DNA from: Anisodus tanguticus
Taxonomy: Eukaryota > Streptophyta > Magnoliopsida > Solanales > Solanaceae
Reading direction: 5' to 3'
NCBI GenBank assembly: GCA_034509755.1
Contig: CM067550.1
Coordinates: 5,821,001 to 5,885,000, forward strand
Length of the DNA stretch: 64,000 nucleotides
A program made the position numbers and the translations under genes. Under the pieces are notes generated by a model that was not told where the DNA came from, did not search any database, and worked only from the letters and a program-made list of their open reading frames with translations. How positions within the stretch are numbered: position 1 is the first letter of the stretch; each line of letters begins with the position of its first letter. This document shows, in pieces, positions 24,660 to 34,583 of the stretch.

Positions 24660-25399
24660 ATCCCCTCTTGAAAGAGGTTTTGGTGCACACCCAAGGTGCC
24701 TACTTTCAATAATCTTTCAGTGAAAAGATATTGCATCAGGAGAGGTAGTTTTCGCTTTGAACCTTCCCTAGTTGAATACCACCTGACTTACTTACTACGC
24801 GGTGAACATGATGTCTTAAACCGTCAGTGTTTAGTGTAAGCCAAGATAATGATACCAACACAATAACTCCCATTATTCATTTTCTTCTTATTGTTCTGTC
24901 CGTTGTGGCCGTGGACACACTTGAATTCTTAAGTGCGTTCATTTGAGGCGGCATGTCCTCACACTTAAATAGGTGATCTCCTACAAGGTATCCTGTTATA
25001 CCCCACTTCACAAGTGTTAGGAATCATTAAAAGTTTCCCCAACCGTAACCTCAATTGTTTGAGGATCGTTAAAGTTTTGGAAGCTTAACCTTTACCCACC
25101 ATGCACGTAGAACTTTAATGTCTATCGCGAGAACAACTTTTGATTCATGTTTCCTTACAGAAATCATCATCTGAAGTGCTCTTGCTTCCACCGAAGCGCT
25201 CAACTGAACCTTTTGCCGCTTAGTTTTCCCATTGAACTAAATTCTTAGGATCTCCAGTCAGTATGGTTGGGTTACCACCACAAAGGTTCGTATTGTTTGG
25301 GTTTTAAGCTCATTCCCCTAGACAGTCAGAATTCTTAATCTTCGGCTAGTCCCTTAGTTAAAAGGTCCGCTATATCCTTTGATTAGTAATCAAGGAAGT

Positions 25400-27130
25400 G
25401 AAACCCGTGATGATCAACTGCCATACGGTCTTATGTCTCCGACAGATATGTCCAGACGCCGTCATCCGTGACCTTCCTGAAGCCGACTGGCTAGCCACAA
25501 TGTCTAACTGCCGAAGGCACGAGTTTCTCCCAATAAGGGACGTCCTCTAAAGAGTCGTGAAGTTACTCAACTTCTTCTCATGCTTTGTTAAAGTGATAAA
25601 CTTTGATTCCATCATGAATCGGCCGATGCAAGTTTGCATAGAGGAATTTCCAAGACCCACCATACACATCCACTTGTGGCTTTGGTGTTCTTCAAGTCCG
25701 ATGTCCAGTTTGCATCACTATATTCTTCCAGAACCGCTAGACATCCAGAATACCATAATTCGTAGATAAGCGAATATTTCAGATATCGTCATATCCGACT
25801 TAACGCCTTCTACTGATCATTTTTAGAATTACGAGTGAACCTTAGTTCAACTAATCTACTTTGTAAGCCGATACCAGGTCGGTTGTAGTTGTAAAATACA
25901 TTGAACTGCATGTGACCTGCGAATATCGCTCCTGATGGATGCACCATGATTCCAATCAATTTTATGATTCATATCCATTGGTGGCTTCAACGAGACTGTC
26001 AACTACCTCACAAATGAGTTTGGAATTAGACCAGTCTGTTAAATGTCTTAGAAATTCAAATTCCTAAGATGTCATCTGTGATACCCATATCTTTCATATC
26101 GAGACTTTTGTGTTAATATGACTTCCATTTTCACACTGTTGGTTTTCTAGTTTCAGAGTCAATATTTCTGTTGTCAGATTCATTATTTCTGTTTCACCTT
26201 AAACTTCCAGGACCAAAATGTATAATTTCAGGGACCAAAATGTAAACATTTCAGGGAGAAGCCCAACAGTCCAACAAACCAACTCTGATACTCCCCTTTC
26301 AACTCTCCGGTCAGGAAGGCTGTCTCAATATCCATGTCACGCAAGACTGCAATGGCCCTGGATGTTAAGTTATTCACAGGGGATCACATGTCCAAGTAGC
26401 CGAGGCCTTATACTCGACAGTAGATCCATTTATTTTGTACTCAATTTGAGTATCCACTTTTACAACCCAAATGTTCTTTTCCCGGAGGAAGGTCAACCAT
26501 TACACAAGTATGGTTCTATCTAATGGAATCTATTTCTCTCTCTGCATCTTCTTTCCAAAGCAGCGCTTCTGGAGATGACAATTATTTGTTAATTGTCCAT
26601 GGTTCGTTCTCAACCATACAAGCTAGAAGGCCTGGAACAAGTCTTTGTCCCCTCTTTGCTCCATCTCGGTTCAACATCTAGAATCCCTGAGTTCTGTAGA
26701 TCTGGAACATTAAGTTATGGATAGTCAGCAACTTCCGAGTCCTGTAGATCTGGAACGTCTGGTTCCAGACAATCAGGCACTCGCGGGTTCTTGTTAACCT
26801 CGAGCAATTACTTTTTTTTTCCTTCTCAAGGAAAGTTATCTTCAAAAAATTCAGCATTCTTTGACACTAAGAGGCGATAAACACTACTGTTATTTGCAGA
26901 TCCAGTGGATATGCAATTTACAATCTTAGGTCTAACTTGACCTGTTCGGTATTCCAACCTCTACCAAGCCACCCAACATCCCAACATTTGTAGGTGGGAT
27001 CCTTTCCATATTTCATACGGAGGGTTACCCTTATCCTTATGCGTAGTTCTGTTGAGAATCGCATTTGCTGTAAGGATCGCCTTGCCCCACATATTTTGGG
27101 CGTACGACTTTGCGCTTGGCTAACACCTTT
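25400..27130 (-). pseudogene. Scattered pol remnants of copia-4
   Basis: On the minus strand, a stretch near 27040-26930 resembles the copia integrase C-terminal region (an MKYGKDPTYK-like block where copia has YELWKG, then residues like VEVGIP and DCKLHIHW). Near 26350-26300 is a reverse transcriptase piece (RDMDIETAFL, where copia has the block before NGEL). Near 25680-25580 an RNase H block (QTCIGRFMMESKFITL) aligns with the copia QTCIARSTMESEF motif, followed by SGHICRRHKTVWQLI. Stops and frameshifts are frequent. Confidence 0.65.
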
Positions 27131-27307
27131 AGACTGAGGTGAGTAATGAGCAGTCGTTTTGATCAACGATGATTCACATTCTCCCCCTCTATCACTACGA
27201 ATTCCTCAATCTGTAGGCTTAGTTGATTTTCAACTTCTGCTTTGTAGCGCTTATCCGCTTCAACAGCTTCATCTTTGCTTTTCAACAAATAAAGGATGCA
27301 ATACATT

Positions 27308-27730
27308 GTACCCTGACCCAAGACCCGAGCCTAGACGGGACGGACGGGCGGCGGCGGCGCGCGTGTGGGGCTAGCCTCGAACCCAAGCACACCTAGATCC
27401 TCCCTCCTTCAAACACATGGGTTACCCCTTGGGGTCCCAAACCCTTATCCATTTTTTAGGCTTATAAAGAGAACAATTCTTCCTTTTTTTCCCACCGATA
27501 TGGTAGATTTGTCCCACACCATACTTCCATGCCTCAAACACCTTACTTCGTGGATCAATATCTCTTTCACTTCTTAACGAAATTTGACGATCCTTGGCCC
27601 TACAGTCATCTACTCACTTAGTAGATTATGCACGTGTGAAGAGACAAAGCCTCCAACATGTGGAACCTTAGTGTTTAAGTCATTAAATATGAGTGGGCGC
27701 AACCTCCCCACCAAAGGCAAATTTCCAACC
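27308..27730 (-). repeat. 5' LTR of copia-4 (eroded ends)
   Basis: It is similar to 24217-24659 but lacks the first 20 or so bases of the left end, and its right end reads ccaacc instead of ccaaca. No primer-binding site could be identified on its internal side. Confidence 0.7.
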
Positions 27731-27959
27731 TGCACAATGGACGATAGTAATAATCAAAAGGATAGGAGAATCCCATTGCCTAATTTGACTCAAGACATAT
27801 GAACAAATGTGGGACTTGCATTGTAAGGATATCATCTTAATCATTTACATTCTTTAGTTCCTCATTACTCTGTTTATTTTGCTTAGAATAGTAAGTAATA
27901 GGAGTACGCTATTTGCTTTATTTTGCTAAAAATTTAAAGGATTTTTTCGTCTTAAGCAT

Positions 27960-28117
27960 GTTTAACGAAAATTCTCTTTCCTCTACACCATTAAAAACAC
28001 AAATTTCCGATAGACATTTCTGTTGAAACACTGTTAAAATATGAAGTTGTTCATCGAAAATGCTTCAAACAAGGCAAATTCCGAATTTCACTCGAAATAA
28101 GTGATTTTTTAGTAGTG
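27960..28117 (-). mobile_element. Possible CACTA transposon terminus
   Basis: The plus strand ends gtgattttttagtagtg at 28101-28117, which on the minus strand reads cactactaaaaaatcac, the form of a CACTA (En/Spm) terminal inverted repeat. Inside it are gaaatt/ggaatt words like the subterminal repeats of such elements. No partner end was found within the window, so it may be a truncated end or chance. The left limit given is only approximate. Confidence 0.35.
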
Positions 28118-29638
28118 TTAGCCGGTGGACTGTGGCAAATCATGCATTATATTGAAATGGTTCACTTACATGTTGATATTGGCGCACAAACTAGAAAATT
28201 CATGTTAAGAATTTATATACATGTATAATTCTCGTTGAGCGTGTATTTTTTATATTTTATTATTGCGAAAACATTATATGTATATACTTTAGAAAAATAA
28301 ATAGATATCTCCTATTAGTTCTTCACAATATTGGTTTTTGCGTGTAATTGATTACATGAACGAAATTTCCCCAATGACCATTTATCTTTTCAAAGCAAAA
28401 ATTGATGATTTTATACCTAATTTCAGTAGACGGAACTCGGGACATATAATAATACATACCAATGTACTCCTAAGTCACAAATTCTAAATTTATGGAAAGA
28501 ACATATTATATTAATTTAAAAAGATAATGTTTGGTTCGCAAATTATCCACAAAAATGAAGGGTTCATATATTATAAGACAATTAAATACAGCCCAGAAAT
28601 TAGTCCAACTTTACCGTTCAAAATTATAAGACAATTAAATACAGACATGAACTTAACCAAAATTTCAACTCTGCCAAAAATCTGAGTTCCCCTAAACGCT
28701 ATACCATGCCTTGCCCATACATAACCAACACCCCCCCCCCCCCCGCTTTTCATTTCACATGGTAGGCTTTTCTTTCCTCTTTTTCCTCATTAATTATTCG
28801 AAATTTATCATTAATTATGGTTAATAAGTACACTACCATAATTATAAAACATTTCTTTTTGAATTTGTTAATTTATTTTTCAAGCTCGAATTTGAACTAT
28901 TTCACCATATTCTTATCGGCTTTAGCTTCTTCTTTTCATACTTGAAACCCTAAAAAAGGTAAATTGTCTCTCGTTTTACCCTATCGATAATGCATTTCTT
29001 GCTAGAATTGAGACTGGTGTCTTCCGCTGACTAAGGTGTTTCGTTTGTGCATTTTCAATCGAAAGGAAAACCGAATCCTACTAGCTTTGTCCTAAAGAAC
29101 CTCATGTGCGAGATTCCGCATACTGTTAAAATCTTATATTTTTGAATTCATAAATTTTGAGTCTCTCAAATTTTTAATGAAAAGAAGTCTCACGTAATTA
29201 ATATTAATCCGAGATATAAAGTAAAATTTTACTACTTTACTCATAACATTAGAAGTGGGTATAAATTATCGAAAATTGTATCATCGAATCAAACCAAGAT
29301 TTATCGTACTGGACCGAAATATAAAATTCGATATTTAATTTCTATTTTAAATTAGCGATTGCTGATTTATCGAAATCGAACTTTAGATATAACAAACGGA
29401 AGGCCCACCCATACATAACACCACCCACCCCACCTCTCAAAAACCAAGAGATCATAACACCACGCACCCCACCTCTCAAATACCTGAGTTTACTCCACAA
29501 CCTCCCAAAACTAATCTTGACCATCCATCCCTTTCCATTGAATCCTCAATCTTTTCTTTTCCATATGGGCGGCTGAAGTTGTCCAACTCTTGTCCCCTAA
29601 ATATAGGTTCACTCGTCTTAAAGCTGCTGCTCTTGCTG
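28118..29638. other. Upstream intergenic region of the Aux/IAA gene
   Basis: No gene is seen. It contains a run of 14 or so C (28731-28744), a short direct repeat at 29414-29480 with period 39 (cataacaccac-caccccacctctcaaa twice), and one TGTCTC word at 28965-28970 (canonical auxin response element core), which is far from the TATA box and may be chance. Confidence 0.5.
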
Positions 29639-29644
29639 CCGACA
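29639..29644 (-). promoter_or_regulatory. Candidate auxin response element (TGTCGG)
   Basis: ccgaca on the plus strand is TGTCGG on the minus strand, a core bound well by auxin response factors. It lies about 155 bp upstream of the TATA box of the Aux/IAA gene. A six-base match is weak evidence alone; the position in front of an auxin-inducible gene class is the support. Confidence 0.35.
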
Positions 29645-29797
29645 GCTTACCTTGCCTTTGTCCGAAATTTATGCACTTCGAGCTAAAAAAAGAAAAAATG
29701 TATGATTTTGATTCTTCCCACCCCTCATCCCACCATCCCCCCTTCCCCCCACAACCTAAAGTCCCTTTGTCTTCAAATTTCCTTTTCCCTTTCTCTT

Positions 29798-29804
29798 TAT
29801 ATAA
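29798..29804 (+). promoter_or_regulatory. TATA box of the Aux/IAA gene
   Basis: tatataa follows a pyrimidine-rich stretch and lies 211 bp upstream of the start codon. A transcription start near 29830 would give a leader of about 185 bases. Inference from position and motif. Confidence 0.55.
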
Positions 29805-29939
29805 TAACAGCAACCTACAACTTGCAAAAGATCTAACCTTTTCTTGAATACAAATACAAGTGCATTACACGTATCTTCTTGCCAAATCTTGAAGGATAAA
29901 GCATCAATCTTAATCAAGAAATTAAGTGTTTGGGACTTT

Positions 29940-29975
29940 ATGTTTGAGGCTAATTTTACTTCTACAAAGGTTTAA
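29940..29975 (+). other. Upstream ORF in the Aux/IAA leader
   Basis: An ATG at 29940 opens an 11-codon frame ending in TAA at 29973-29975, 39 bases before the main ATG. If transcription starts near 29830 the uORF would be in the leader. Whether it limits translation is not known. Confidence 0.4.
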
Positions 29976-30014
29976 TTTGGTTTTGGTATTCCAAGAATCA
30001 TTTTGAAGGGGAAA

Positions 30015-31271
30015 ATGGAAAGTATAGTGGCACATCAAAAAGATCTTAATTTCAAAGCAACTGAGCTGAGATTAGGTTTGCCTGGTACAGAAGATCAAGA
30101 ATCTGACCAAGAAGAAATATTGTCAAATTCCAAGAATAACAACAAAAGGGTTTTAGATGCAGAAGATTGTGAATCTAAGTCCAGTTCTGATCATGTCAAA
30201 ACCCCACCTGTTTCCAAGTAAGTTTCCTGAAAATACCCTTTTAAAAATCTCAACTTTTTAACCCCTTAATAAGGACTAAATTTACGTCTATCGAAAACAG
30301 TCTCCCTGCTCTCCCCAGACAATTAATCTAGGTATGTTGTTATTGTTGTGGTAATAAGGACTAAATTTGTCAGGGTGTATCGGATACAATCTCTCAACTT
30401 CCCAAAGGTAGGGTAAGGTCTGCGTACAGTCTATTCTTTCCAGACCCATTTGTGGGATTACATGGGTATGTTGTTGTTGCTGTTGTTGTAATAAAGACTA
30501 AATTGTTAGGATCTATCGAAAATAGTCTTTCTATCTTGGAGGTAGGGGTAAGTTCTACCTCTCTGCGTATAATCTACCTTTTTCGAACTCCACTTGTGGG
30601 ATTAAACAATGGGTATGTTGTTATTGTTGTTGTAATAATGACTAAATTTGTCAGTTTTCTATCGGAAACAGCCTTTCTACCCTTGGGGTAGGATAAGGTT
30701 TGTGTACGCTCTACCTCTCCAGACTCACTTATAAGATTACACTGGCTATTTGTTGTTGTCCTTGTTGTAATAAGGACTAAATTTGATGTAATTAATTGTT
30801 GCAGGGCACAAATTGTGGGGTGGCCACCAGTGAGATTTAACAGGAAGAACAACATCCAACCAAAGAAAACAGAAACTGAATCTGGAATGTATGTAAAAGT
30901 TAGCATGGATGGTGCACCTTATCTTAGAAAAATTGATTTGAAAATGTACAAGTGTTATGAAGAACTGTTAAAGGCTTTAGAGAACATGTTCAAACTCACA
31001 ATAGGTGAATACTCAGAAAGAGAAGGCTACAAAGGCTCTGAATTTGCACCTGCTTATGAAGATAAAGATGGTGACTTAATGCTTGTTGGTGATGTTCCTT
31101 GGGAGTAAGTTCTTGAAAACACTAATAATGTATATCATATGTATACAATAAGTATATTTTATGCATAATTCTAATGGGGTGTTATGTTATTGCAGAATGT
31201 TTATGTCTTCATGTAAGAGGCTGAGAATAATGAAAGGATCAGAAGCAAGAGGCTTGGGATGTGGAGTATAA
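30015..31271 (+). CDS. IAA4-like: Aux/IAA auxin-responsive repressor, IAA3/IAA4-like
   Basis: Nuclear repressor of auxin-responsive transcription; it binds ARF factors through its C-terminal PB1 domain and is degraded with TIR1/AFB F-box proteins when auxin is present. Coding exons: 30015-30217, 30805-31104, 31196-31271, all with GT/AG borders and consistent phase; 192 aa. Domain I with the EAR-type LRLGL motif is at residues 18-22, the degron core GWPPV at 73-77, domain III (YVKVSMDGAPYLRKIDL) at 97-113 and domain IV with DKDGD at 154-158. The end, KGSEARGLGCG, is like Arabidopsis IAA3/IAA4. The ATG at 30015 is chosen because the upstream in-frame codon is a TTG. Oddities: residue 159 is Leu where related proteins have Trp (GDW), and the degron is followed by RFN where relatives have RSY. 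Intron 1 carries a retroposon-tail array. Confidence 0.93.
30267..30784 (+). repeat. Four-copy RTE-tail retroposon array with repeated target duplication
   Basis: Inside Aux/IAA intron 1 the 17-base word taataaggactaaattt, or a one- or two-base variant, occurs five times (30267, 30352, 30489, 30633, 30768). Between each pair lies one unit ending in gggtatgttgttgttgttg. Full units have the body ctatcg-aaacag, ctacc...aggtaaggt-tgcgta, ccagacccacttgtgggatta, which is the 3' end of the RTE LINE at 49478-51000. The first unit is internally shortened. The last copy ends about 20 bases before the 3' splice site. Confidence 0.85.
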
Positions 31272-32077
31272 CTATATATTATACAATTCCCAAATAGAAA
31301 GTTTATAGTTATGATGAAGATGATGAAGTATTTTACTCTCTTGGCAGTAAAAAGAGTTTTTTTTCTGCTTGGGTTCTTGAGTTAAATGAACCTGAATATT
31401 GGTATCTTTTTTTTTGTGGGTAATTCTCTTTTAATCAAAATAGTTTTTTCTTTGGACAGAAAAGACCTTAGTAATTACAGTTATGTTTTGTTGTTTCATT
31501 TTTGGAGTCAAATGATATGATATATATAGCAGGAAAGACAACCATGGTGGTTTAAAGATCCTGCAAGTGTTATTTTCTGTTCTATTTGGAATAATCCCAT
31601 CAAACATACATAGTAACTATATTTTCTTCTTTTTTTTGTTGCTAAGAAAGCAGTTGTACAAATTCACAGTTAAATAGTATTTGTGGTTCTCAAATTAATT
31701 CTTGGATCTGAGCTGATTTTATTCTTTAACATCTTGCAAACTGTTCTACTTCCCTCTGTTTCATATTGAACAGACTTTTTGTTTTTGCAATGATAATGAT
31801 TCCATTTGATTTGTTGCCTTAGAAATCATAACAAGAATTTTACTTAAAACAAGAATGAATGATGACTTCTGTAAATAAACCAGAAAAAAGGGAGTGTTTT
31901 ATTACCAAGAATTGGAAATTCTAAAACATCATTAGTATTATGAAACACCACTTGTTTCAACAGATAAGAAATACTACTTAATTGTTGAACTTGTTAATAC
32001 TATAACATAAGACAGAGAATCAACACAACAGAGTTGAAGTGAGGAATGTAACACCTTTCATTTCCTTCCCTCTCCAT

Positions 32078-32360
32078 CCTACAATATTCAGAATTCGTGC
32101 CGGATAGATTCACTAAAGAGATAAATAACGAATTTTATACATAATTTTCTTTCATTCCATTACTCGAACCCGACCTCTACTTCATACCTACAACAAGAAA
32201 TAAGAGGATATGGAGAATCCTTCCTACAATATTCTGAATTTGTGCTGGACAGATTCACTAAAGAGATAAGTAACAAATTTTCTACAATTTTTTTTTTATT
32301 TCCATTGCTCGAACCCGACCTCCCCTTTATACCTACAACAAGAAGAAAGAGGATATCTAG
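32078..32360. repeat. Two-copy tandem duplication, period 145 bp
   Basis: Units at 32078 and 32223 share cctacaatattc-gaatt, agattcactaaagagata and gctcgaacccgacctc, with tacctacaacaagaa near the end. Confidence 0.85.
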
Positions 32361-32549
32361 AGAAAAGGGGAAAGATGAAATCTTTTATCAACTCTTAGTT
32401 GAAGGTTCAAGCATATGATGCATAAATATAATCTTCCCATAAAAATAATCTTTCATACACTTTCGTGTGGCATACTACAAACTACAGTTCCTTTTTCGCT
32501 TATTCAATTTTTCCAAAAACTTTACCAAAAATGAAAAAGAAAGCCGTTT

Positions 32550-32873
32550 GATTTTGCCAAAATAGATTTTAGTTTTCGAAACGAAATTTTTCTAGGAAAT
32601 ATTTTCTTTTGGTTTTTCTCCGCCCAGTGTTGGGTACTCGTTTTGGGGCTAATATAACCATCACCATTTAGCTATTGAAATTCTTTCCCTGATAGCGGGT
32701 CACATGTATAAGACCAACTGGGGTATTGGTCATGGACCAAAAGATATTTTACAAGCTCATAAATGTTCGATTTTCCAAAATAGATTTAAGTTTTCGAAAC
32801 GAAATTTTTCTAGGAAATATTTTCTTTTGGTTTTTCTTCGCCCAATATTGGGTACTCATTTTGGGGCTAATAT
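32550..32873. repeat. Direct repeat pair of about 105 bp, offset 219
   Basis: The segments 32550-32655 and 32769-32873 share ttttcgaaacgaaatttttc, taggaaatattttcttttgg and gggtactc-ttttggggcta. About 110 bp of unrelated sequence separates them. Confidence 0.85.
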
Positions 32874-32926
32874 AGGTTTAAGCCGGAACGTTCTACTTTC
32901 GGGAAAAGCGCTAACTACTATTGAGA

Positions 32927-33116
32927 TGTTTTCTAGTCTAAGTATATTTGGTAAATTGTAATTATAGTATTTTATTAGAATATGTTTCCTTGTTAGACTA
33001 GGGAAATGAGAACTTTTGCCTCCATATCAAGAGGCAATTATGATGAATGAAACCAAGAAATAATTCTTCCAATATTTTTCTTCTCTCTAAATTTCTGTCG
33101 CCTCTCAAATTTAACA
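32927..33116 (+). repeat. 5' LTR of copia-5 (190 bp)
   Basis: It starts tgttttctag and ends tcaaatttaaca, giving TGTT...AACA ends. The last 16 bases (ctctcaaatttaaca) recur at 40999-41015, where the 3' LTR would have ended. Confidence 0.65.
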
Positions 33117-33129
33117 TTGTATCATAGCC
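33117..33129 (+). other. Decayed primer-binding site of copia-5
   Basis: ttgtatcatagcc differs at two positions from the initiator-Met complement tggtatcagagcc and abuts the LTR. Confidence 0.6.
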
Positions 33130-33158
33130 TCGTTAAAAGAATACGAAAATCGTAAATA

Positions 33159-33719
33159 ATGGCGGGTGACGAAGAAACCGACGATACAAATAAAAGAATC
33201 GTCGGTGAAGAAAATAAAATTCAAAGAAAGACAATGTCCCCTTATGACATTACGTCAAAATATAATCCCATAATTGTGGTGACACAAGTCCAATTGAAGG
33301 GAGAGAATTACGAAGAATGGGCTAGATCCTTGAGGACGGCCCTAAGAGCAAGGAAGAAATTCGGCTTCGTTGATGGTACAATTAAGAAGCCGGATGAAGA
33401 GTCGCCGGACTTAGAATATTGATGGACTATAAACTCTTTGTTGGTGTCATGGATTCGCAACACCATAGAACCAATGCTTTGCTCAATGATTTCGCATAAA
33501 GAGGAAGTAGAAGAATTATGAACGAGCATCCGAGAGCGGTTCGCTGTTATCAACGGCCCTCGGATGCAACAACTGAAGGCACAACTTGCGGAGTGCAAGA
33601 AGAAAGGAAGGATCATAGTGGATTACTATGGAAACTAACTAAGTTGTGGGAAGAATTGGCAAACTACGAACAAATTCCGACTTGCAAGTGCGGAAAGTGC
33701 ATATGCAATCTAGGGATGA
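33159..33719 (+). pseudogene. Copia gag (UBN2-like), truncated
   Basis: The frame from ATG 33159 has the copia gag N-terminal block (LKGENYEEWARSLRTALRAR, about residues 47-66) and continues with blocks like WTINSLLVSWIRNTIEP and IVDYYGKLTKLWEELANYE. Stops at 33420 and 33519 are TGA where gag relatives have Trp (TGG), so each is one G-to-A change. A frame change follows. Coding similarity stops at KCICNLG near 33715, where minus-strand gypsy sequence begins. Confidence 0.8.
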
Positions 33720-34583
33720 TCTTGGAAGCTGAAATCTAACAATCATTGTTCGACAATCAACACTAGCGTACCATGATGCCAACCAATCCATGCCCATAAT
33801 AACATCAAAATCAACCATTTCTAATTCTACCAAATCTGCTAAGGTCTGATGGCTATAAACTAATACTGCACAATTCCAATAGACCCGTCTAACAACTACT
33901 GACTCACCAACTTGTGTAGATACCACAAATAGATCTTTTATCAACTCAGGCTCCACACCAAACTTACAAGCAATGAAAGGGGTGATATATGATAGATTAG
34001 AGCCTGGATCTAACAACGCATACACATTATGTGAGAAGATCGATAATATACCTGTAATAACATCGGGTGAGGACTCATAATCCTGTCGTCCCATCAATGC
34101 ATAAGTGCGGTTCTGGCCCCTACATCTGCCTCGACCGGATAATGTCTGTTGATTTTGCCCTGACGGGCGTACTGAATGCGATGAAGCAGATGCAGATCCG
34201 ACCGGCTGGGCCCTAACACCTTCATCTCATGTCGGGCATTCTCGCATAAAATGACCAGGTTCACCACAAGAATAACACACATCAGATCTTTGCTGACACG
34301 GTCCCGGATGGACCTTACCACATTGTTCTCATCGAGCCAATGGCAGCCTCATCTGACTAGAATCCCCTCTATAATAAGACCCTGACTCTCGTAAACTCTG
34401 ACCTGGTCCAGATTGACCAAACCGATCAACCATCGACCTTGAAAATAGTAATGATGCGCTAGCCGTTGAGTAGGATGGGCGTCTATAAACCTATGGCATG
34501 GGCCCACTTCTGAACACTCTTACGTCACCTACGGATTGAGCCCACTTATGCTGGCCCTTATCACGCTCTCGATCTACCACTTT
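33720..34583 (-). pseudogene. Gypsy gag end, zinc knuckle and protease remnant
   Basis: On the minus strand, after KVVDRERDKG, comes an Arg/Ser/Gly-rich gag tail, then a CCHC zinc knuckle (CYSCGEPGHFMREC, about 34275-34233). The retropepsin-like protease follows: the active-site block reads ALLDPGSNLSYI (about 34020-33980), where gypsy relatives have DPGST or DTGAS, and the IMGMDWL block lies near 33800. Stops occur in the gag tail. Similarity ends at IVRFQLP near 33725. Confidence 0.8.

Larger units (their letters stand above)
24217..27730 (-). mobile_element. Very degenerate Ty1/copia element with two LTRs (copia-4)
   Basis: Two direct repeats of about 420-440 bp (24217-24659 and about 27308-27730) bound an internal region that reads as copia on the minus strand. 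Next to the left repeat is aagaggggat (minus strand, about 24660-24670), a polypurine tract, so the left copy is the 3' LTR. Internal remnants in order on the minus strand are the end of integrase (around 27040-26930), reverse transcriptase (around 26460-26280) and RNase H (around 25790-25400). Gag, protease and most of integrase are missing. No clear target-site duplication was found. Confidence 0.75.
31272..32926. other. 3' flank of Aux/IAA and intergenic DNA
   Basis: The first few hundred bases will hold the Aux/IAA 3' UTR, but no clear poly(A) signal could be picked. A stretch near 31748-31790 (cttccctctgtttcatattga) looks like one end of a Stowaway MITE without a visible partner. Two duplications are listed separately. 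No other gene is seen. Confidence 0.5.
32927..33719 (+). mobile_element. Copia-5, left part (5' LTR and gag)
   Basis: The 5' LTR is 32927-33116, a decayed primer site follows, and gag starts at 33159. Copia sequence stops near 33720 and resumes in reverse transcriptase at 39921, so a gypsy fragment sits in the middle and the copia zinc knuckle, protease and integrase are gone. Confidence 0.8.

Noticed and set aside
28731..28744. C homopolymer as a functional element
   Set aside because: It is a simple run, also seen at 47071 as a shorter version; assembly or slippage is the likely cause.
29511..29847. Open frames on both strands upstream of Aux/IAA
   Set aside because: They fall in the promoter region with pyrimidine-rich composition and match no family I know.
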